Source: Actinoplanes cyaneus
GTDB lineage: Bacteria > Actinomycetota > Actinomycetes > Mycobacteriales > Micromonosporaceae
Assembly (NCBI RefSeq): GCF_016862095.1
Contig: NZ_BOMH01000007.1
Span: 1 to 64,000, forward strand
DNA: 64,000 nucleotides
Reading direction: 5' to 3'
In this document: one piece after another, positions 60,163 to 64,000 of the stretch
Layout of the letters: each line of letters starts with the position of its first letter
Position numbering within the stretch: the stretch's first letter is position 1
Notes under the pieces: generated by a model
The model's input: only the letters and a program-made list of their open reading frames with translations
The model's database searches: none
What the model was told of the DNA's origin: nothing
Made by a program: the position numbers and the translations under genes

Positions 60163-60217
60163 GCCGGTCCCGGTCCCACGGATCGTGGCCCGGCCGATCG
60201 TGCCTGCCCAGGCTGCG

Positions 60218-60325
60218 ACCGGCGCCGTCAGCGTTCCCCGCGCACCGGCGGCGATCGGTGCCGTCGAAGTTCCGTGCGGGCCGGCGGCGCCCGGTGCCGT
60301 CAGAGTTCCGTGCGGACCGGCGGCG
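60218..60325. repeat. Three tandem 36-bp units
   Basis: Units at 60218, 60254 and 60290 share CGGTGCCGTC, GTTCCG and CCGGCGGCG. They occupy the 308-base gap between the DUF3145 gene and the glycosidase gene. A multiple of 3, the unit gives a 12-residue repeat (GAVEVPCGPAAP) in one frame, but that frame has no other sign of being a gene. Confidence 0.8.
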
Positions 60326-60470
60326 TCCGGCGGTCGCGCCGTGGGTGCCGGTCCCGGTGTGGCCTCGGGTGCGCCCGGTGTCACAGCCGTCACCCGGAGG
60401 TCCGGCTTCCGCGCGATCCACGGGACCGGAGACGGGGTTCGCGTGGCGGCGCTTTCCGCGACCTGATTCG

Positions 60471-62210
60471 ATGGCGTTCGTGAAAAAGCTCTCCCGTGTC
60501 GCATTTGTCGCACCGTTGCTTCTGCTCGCCGGAGCGTGCGGGAACGACGCGAAGGCTCCCACCGCCCCGCCCGACGCGGGGCCGGTCGCGTCCGCCCCGT
60601 CCGGCCCGGTCTCCGAGTCGGCCTCCGCGCCGGCCGCGGACCCGCTGGTCCGGGCGGCCGAGACGGTGGCCCGGCTCAGCGACGAGGACCTGGCAGGGCA
60701 GGTGCTGATCCCGTACGCGTACGGCAGCTCGGCCACCCAGGTCGACGCCGGCTCGGCGGCCGGCAACCGGACCCTGGCCGGGGTGGACACCCCCGCCCAG
60801 ATGATTGCCAAGTACCGGCTGGGCGGCCTGATCCTGGTCTCCTTCACGCAGCAGGACCCGACCGGCAGGACCAACCCCACATCGAACGTGGAGAACCCGA
60901 AGCAGGTTCGCGCGCTCACCGACGGCCTGCAGGCGGCCGCGAAACAGCTGCCGGCCGCGGCGCCGCTGTTGATCGGCACCGACCAGGAGTACGGCGTGGT
61001 GACCAGAATCACCGAAGGGGTCACCGCGCTCCCGTCGGCGTTCGCGGCCGGCGCCGCGGGACGACCCGACCTGACCGAGGCGGCCTGGCACGGGGCCGGC
61101 GAGGAACTGGCCGCGATGGGCATCACCGTCGACTTCGCCCCGGTCGCCGACACCCTCGGGCCGGCCGGGAGCTCAGTGATCGGGTCACGGTCGTTCGGCT
61201 CGGACCCGAAGGCCAACGCCGACCAGGTGGCGGCCGCGGTCCGCGGGCTGCAGGGCGCCGGGGTGTCCGCCGGCCTCAAGCACTTCCCGGGCCACGGGCA
61301 CACCACCGGCGACAGCCACGAGGTGCTGCCGGTGATCAAGGAGACCGCTGCCCAGTGGCGGGCTCAGGACCTGCCGCCCTTCAAGTCGGGCGTGGACGCC
61401 GGGGCGGGCGTGGTGATGTCCGGTCACCTCGACCTGCAGGCGATCGACAAGGGCGTGGCCGCGACGTTCTCGCACAAGGTGATGACCGACGTGCTGCGCG
61501 GTGAGCTGAAGTTCACCGGGGTGGCGATCACCGACGCGATGAACATGGAACCGGCCAAGAAGTGGGCGCCCGGCGAGGCCGCGGTCCGTGCCCTCAACGC
61601 GGGCAACGACATGCTGCTCATGCCGCCGGACATCGGCGCAGCGCGGGACGGGATCGTGGCCGGGCTCAAGAACGGCACGCTCAAGCGGGAACGCCTGATC
61701 GAGGCGGTCACCCGGATCCTCACGCTGAAGTTCCGGACCGCGGCGACCGCCCAGCCCGCCCTGTCGGTGCTCGAGGCGGACACTCATCAGCAGGCCGTCG
61801 CCGCGCTGGACGCCGCGTCGGTCACGGTGCTGCGCGGGCAGTGCGGCGGGCCGCTGGTCAACGGGCCGGTCACGGTGACCGCGCCGGCGTCGCGCGAGCT
61901 CGCCCGGTCGACGCTGGTCAAGGCGTTGCAGGCGAACGGCGTCGAGGTGCGGGCCGCCGGTGGGGCGGAGATCCGGCTCGTGGGGTACGGCGACAAGCCG
62001 ATCGACCTGTCACCGGACGCCGCGGTGACCGTGATGATGGACCTGCCCGGGTTGCTCGCCTATGCGAAGTCGCCGACGCTGCTCGCCACGTATTCGTCGA
62101 GCAGGCTGTCGATGACGGCGCTCGCCGCCGTGATCGCCGGGAAGGCGGCCGCGCCGGGCAAGTCCCCGATCGCCGTCGCCGGCCTCCCGCGAAGCGCCTG
62201 CGCCAAGTAG
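60471..62210 (+). CDS. Glycoside hydrolase family 3 lipoprotein (beta-N-acetylhexosaminidase-like)
   Basis: A 579-residue protein starting at MAFVKKLSRVAFVA; lipobox LLLAGAC. The NagZ signature KHFPGHGHTTGDSH (about 270-283) carries the His/Asp general acid-base, and ITDAMNM (Asp355) the nucleophile. A C-terminal domain of about 170 residues follows. It probably trims N-acetylglucosamine from cell-wall fragments at the outer face of the membrane. The frame is open for 326 codons upstream, but that is not coding. Confidence 0.9.
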   Translation: MAFVKKLSRVAFVAPLLLLAGACGNDAKAPTAPPDAGPVASAPSGPVSESASAPAADPLVRAAETVARLSDEDLAGQVLIPYAYGSSATQVDAGSAAGNRTLAGVDTPAQMIAKYRLGGLILVSFTQQDPTGRTNPTSNVENPKQVRALTDGLQAAAKQLPAAAPLLIGTDQEYGVVTRITEGVTALPSAFAAGAAGRPDLTEAAWHGAGEELAAMGITVDFAPVADTLGPAGSSVIGSRSFGSDPKANADQVAAAVRGLQGAGVSAGLKHFPGHGHTTGDSHEVLPVIKETAAQWRAQDLPPFKSGVDAGAGVVMSGHLDLQAIDKGVAATFSHKVMTDVLRGELKFTGVAITDAMNMEPAKKWAPGEAAVRALNAGNDMLLMPPDIGAARDGIVAGLKNGTLKRERLIEAVTRILTLKFRTAATAQPALSVLEADTHQQAVAALDAASVTVLRGQCGGPLVNGPVTVTAPASRELARSTLVKALQANGVEVRAAGGAEIRLVGYGDKPIDLSPDAAVTVMMDLPGLLAYAKSPTLLATYSSSRLSMTALAAVIAGKAAAPGKSPIAVAGLPRSACAK

Positions 62211-62257
62211 CCGCGGCCCGGCGGCGCTTGCTGACCGGCCCGGCGCCACCCCAGCGG

Positions 62258-62374
62258 TGTCCGGCTGGCGCTGAGGGTTGTTTCCCGAGTCCCTGGCAGC
62301 CGTTGAACGCCAGCCAGGGTGCTGCGGGTGTCCGGCTGGTGCTGAGGGTTGTTTTCTGGGCTCTTGGCAGCCCT
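62258..62374. repeat. Two direct copies of a 46-bp element, period 71
   Basis: GTGTCCGGCTGGCGCTGAGG (62258) and the similar GTGTCCGGCTGGTGCTGAGG (62329) begin two copies of about 46 bases ending in TGGCAGCC. They occupy the 393-base gap between the glycosidase gene and fabF. Apart from these and the repeat at 62531, I see no gene in the gap. Confidence 0.75.
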
Positions 62375-62530
62375 GAGTCGGTGGCGAACGCGATCACGGG
62401 CGTGCCGTCGACCGAGCCCCGGGCGTGCAGCACACCCGAGTCGCCGGGCGGCGCGAGCGGGCGCATCGTGTCTTGGTCGAAAAGGGAGAGAAGCCGTGAT
62501 CCCGGGTCGCGGATCACGGCTCCTCCTCTG

Positions 62531-62614
62531 TTTCCCCTGGTCGTGTCAGGGACGCGTTCCCCCTGGCCGTGGCCTCAGGGACGCGTTTCCCCTGGTCGTG
62601 GCGTCAGGGACGCG
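62531..62614. repeat. Three tandem units of 26-29 bp spanning the fabF stop
   Basis: Units at 62531 (26 bases), 62557 (29) and 62586 (29) share TTTCCCCTGGTCGTG and TCAGGGACGCG. The last 11 bases of the third unit are the final codons and stop of fabF; the other two copies lie beyond it. Confidence 0.9.
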
Positions 62615-63830
62615 CGAAGACCAGAGCCACGTTGTGGCCGCCGAAGCCGAACGAGTTGTTCATGGCCGCCGGGATGTCGAGCGGGCGGGCCTTGAACGCC
62701 GCCACGTCGAGGTCCAGGCGGTCGTCCGGGTCGTCGAGGTTGATCGTGGGGGGAACCACACTGTCGCGGATCGCCAGGATCGTGGCGATCGACTCCAGCG
62801 CGCCGGCCGCGCCCAGCAGGTGCCCGGTCATCGACTTCGTCGACGTGATCACCGGGTGGTCACCCACGGCCGTGCGGATCCCGAGCACCTCGCCCATGTC
62901 ACCGGCCGGGGTCGAGGTCGCGTGGGCGTTGACGTGCTTGATGTCGGCGCCGGTGAGACCGGCGTCGCGGACCGCCATGGACATCGCCCGGATCCCGCCC
63001 TTGCACTCCGGGTCGGGCTGGACGATGTCGTAGCCGTCCGAGGTGATGCCCGCGCCGGCGAGCCGGGCGTACACCGTGGCGCCACGGGCAGCCGCGTGGT
63101 CGGCACGCTCGAGGATCAGCGCGCCGGCACCCTCACCGAGGACGAAACCGTCCCGGTTCTTGTCCCAGGGGCGGGACGCCCGCTCCGGCTCGTCGTTACG
63201 CGTCGACATGGCGCGCATCGAGGCGAAACCGGCGATCGGCAGCGGGTGGATCACGGCCTCGGTGCTGCCGGCCACCACCACGTCCGCACGACCGGCGCGG
63301 ATCAGGTCGAGACCCAGGGCGACCGCCTCGGCGCCGGTGGCGCACGCGCTGGCCATCGCACGGACCCCGGCCCGGGCGCCGACCTCGAGCCCGACGTACG
63401 CCGCCGGGCCGTTCGGCATGAGCATCGGCACCGTGTGCGGGCTGACCCGCCGCGGACCCGACTTTTCCAGGATGTCGTCCTGGTCGAGCAGTGTGATCGC
63501 GCCACCGATGCCGCTGCCGAAGCTGACCGCGAGACGCTCCGGGTCGAGCCCGGTGCCCGCGAGGCCGGCATCGGCCCAAGCCTGCTTGGCGGCGACGATG
63601 GCCATCGCCTCACTGCGGTCCAGCCGCCGCATCCGTACGCGTTCGATGACCTCCGACGGGTCGACGGCGATCTGCGCGGCGATGCGGACGGACAACTGCC
63701 CGGCCCACTCCTGGGTGAGTGAACTCACCCCGGAGCGGCCGGCGAGCATGGCGTCCCAGGTGGACGCGACGTCCCCGCCCAGCGGGGTCGTCGCGCCGAG
63801 CCCGGTGACGACGACGTCGACAGTGCTCAT
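62604..63830 (-). CDS. fabF: Beta-ketoacyl-ACP synthase II
   Basis: A 408-residue condensing enzyme. Active-site Cys163 lies in MASACATGAEAV; the two His are in NAHATSTPAGD and SMTGHLLGAAGA. It elongates fatty acids with malonyl-ACP. It directly follows the acyl carrier protein gene, 1 base apart, as in actinobacterial fatty acid clusters (fabD-fabH-acpP-fabF). Confidence 0.94.
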   Translation of the reverse strand: MSTVDVVVTGLGATTPLGGDVASTWDAMLAGRSGVSSLTQEWAGQLSVRIAAQIAVDPSEVIERVRMRRLDRSEAMAIVAAKQAWADAGLAGTGLDPERLAVSFGSGIGGAITLLDQDDILEKSGPRRVSPHTVPMLMPNGPAAYVGLEVGARAGVRAMASACATGAEAVALGLDLIRAGRADVVVAGSTEAVIHPLPIAGFASMRAMSTRNDEPERASRPWDKNRDGFVLGEGAGALILERADHAAARGATVYARLAGAGITSDGYDIVQPDPECKGGIRAMSMAVRDAGLTGADIKHVNAHATSTPAGDMGEVLGIRTAVGDHPVITSTKSMTGHLLGAAGALESIATILAIRDSVVPPTINLDDPDDRLDLDVAAFKARPLDIPAAMNNSFGFGGHNVALVFARP

Positions 63831-63831
63831 G

Positions 63832-64000
63832 TCAGGCGTTCGCCTCGATGTAGGTGACGGCGTCGCCGACGGTCTTGAGGTTCTGGACCTCGTTGTCCGG
63901 GATCTTGACCCCGAACTTCTCCTCGGCCGCCACCACGACCTCGACCATCGACAGCGAGTCGACGTCCAGGTCGTCGGTGAACGACTTGCCCTCGGCGACG
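63832..64000 (-). CDS. acpP: Acyl carrier protein, 5' end outside the window
   Basis: The last 55 codons are present: VAEGKSFTDDLDVDSLSMVE and on to VTYIEANA. The phosphopantetheine Ser is in DSLSMVE. The gene runs off the right edge. It carries the growing fatty acid chain for FabF, the next gene. Confidence 0.93.
   Translation of the reverse strand, partial: VAEGKSFTDDLDVDSLSMVEVVVAAEEKFGVKIPDNEVQNLKTVGDAVTYIEANA

Noticed and set aside
60185-60466. 93-codon frame with 12-residue repeats before the glycosidase
   Set aside because: The repeat coding follows from the 36-bp DNA repeat; the rest of the frame is low-complexity without a good start.
59493-60470. Open frame of 326 codons fused in front of the glycosidase
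   Set aside because: It runs antisense or out of frame through the DUF3145 gene, is Arg-rich and lacks any domain; the lipoprotein signal at 60471 is clearly the real N-terminus.

Overview
This window comes from a high-GC actinobacterium. The GTG starts, near-total G/C at third codon positions, actinobacterial-only families (DUF3145, SigE-type ECF sigma factor, SARP regulator, PASTA-less Ser/Thr kinase, HelR-like ATPase) and general gene content suggest the Micromonosporaceae, probably close to Actinoplanes. That placement is inference; there is no rRNA gene in the window.

Layout. 1-0.7 kb: a HigBA-type toxin-antitoxin pair whose toxin gene is broken by an in-frame stop. 0.85-6.1 kb: a leftward three-gene operon (FAD oxidase, NmrA-like dehydrogenase, epoxide hydrolase) diverging from a SARP regulator with a degenerate hydrolase domain. 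6.2-20 kb: mixed chromosomal genes, namely a PUA/EVE-like protein, a split pRiA4b ORF-3 family gene, a metallo-beta-lactamase-fold hydrolase with a divergent TetR, a DUF2293 protein, an AAC(3)-like acetyltransferase, secreted proteins, an ECF sigma factor with a membrane partner, an SGNH lipoprotein, an acyltransferase and an MFS transporter.

20.3-35 kb is the most interesting part: a duplicated FxsABCT-type system for cyclophane-containing peptides (triceptides). The rightward order is precursor A1, radical SAM/SPASM maturase B1, TIR-like C1, giant ParA/TIR-like/NB-ARC/TPR protein T1, precursor A2, maturase B2. This converges on a second, leftward C2-T2 pair. Both precursor genes are very short and easily missed, and both differ from the canonical C-terminal F-x-S-x-x rule.

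35-40.3 kb: a leftward urea ABC transporter operon urtABCDE with a candidate GlnR box, then a region of short repeats and a perfect 21-bp palindrome. 40.4-43 kb: a membrane protein, a tyrosine phosphatase and an MFS transporter. 43-44.9 kb: argS, preceded by an Arg-rich mini-ORF and two mutually exclusive hairpins that look like a translational attenuator. 45-64 kb: a 5'-nucleotidase, a Ser/Thr kinase, a STAS anti-anti-sigma factor with a sigma-B-like promoter, surE overlapping a pfkB kinase, a cation diffusion facilitator, a HelR-like ATPase, an alpha/beta hydrolase, a beta-carbonic anhydrase, a DUF3145 protein, a family 3 glycosidase lipoprotein, and fabF plus the 3' part of an acyl carrier protein gene at the right edge.

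A recurring oddity is short tandem duplications that begin inside the last codons of a gene and run out past its stop (after the MFS gene at 42.9 kb, the hydrolase at 57.1 kb and fabF at 62.6 kb). All functional statements rest on motif recognition by eye; no database search was run.
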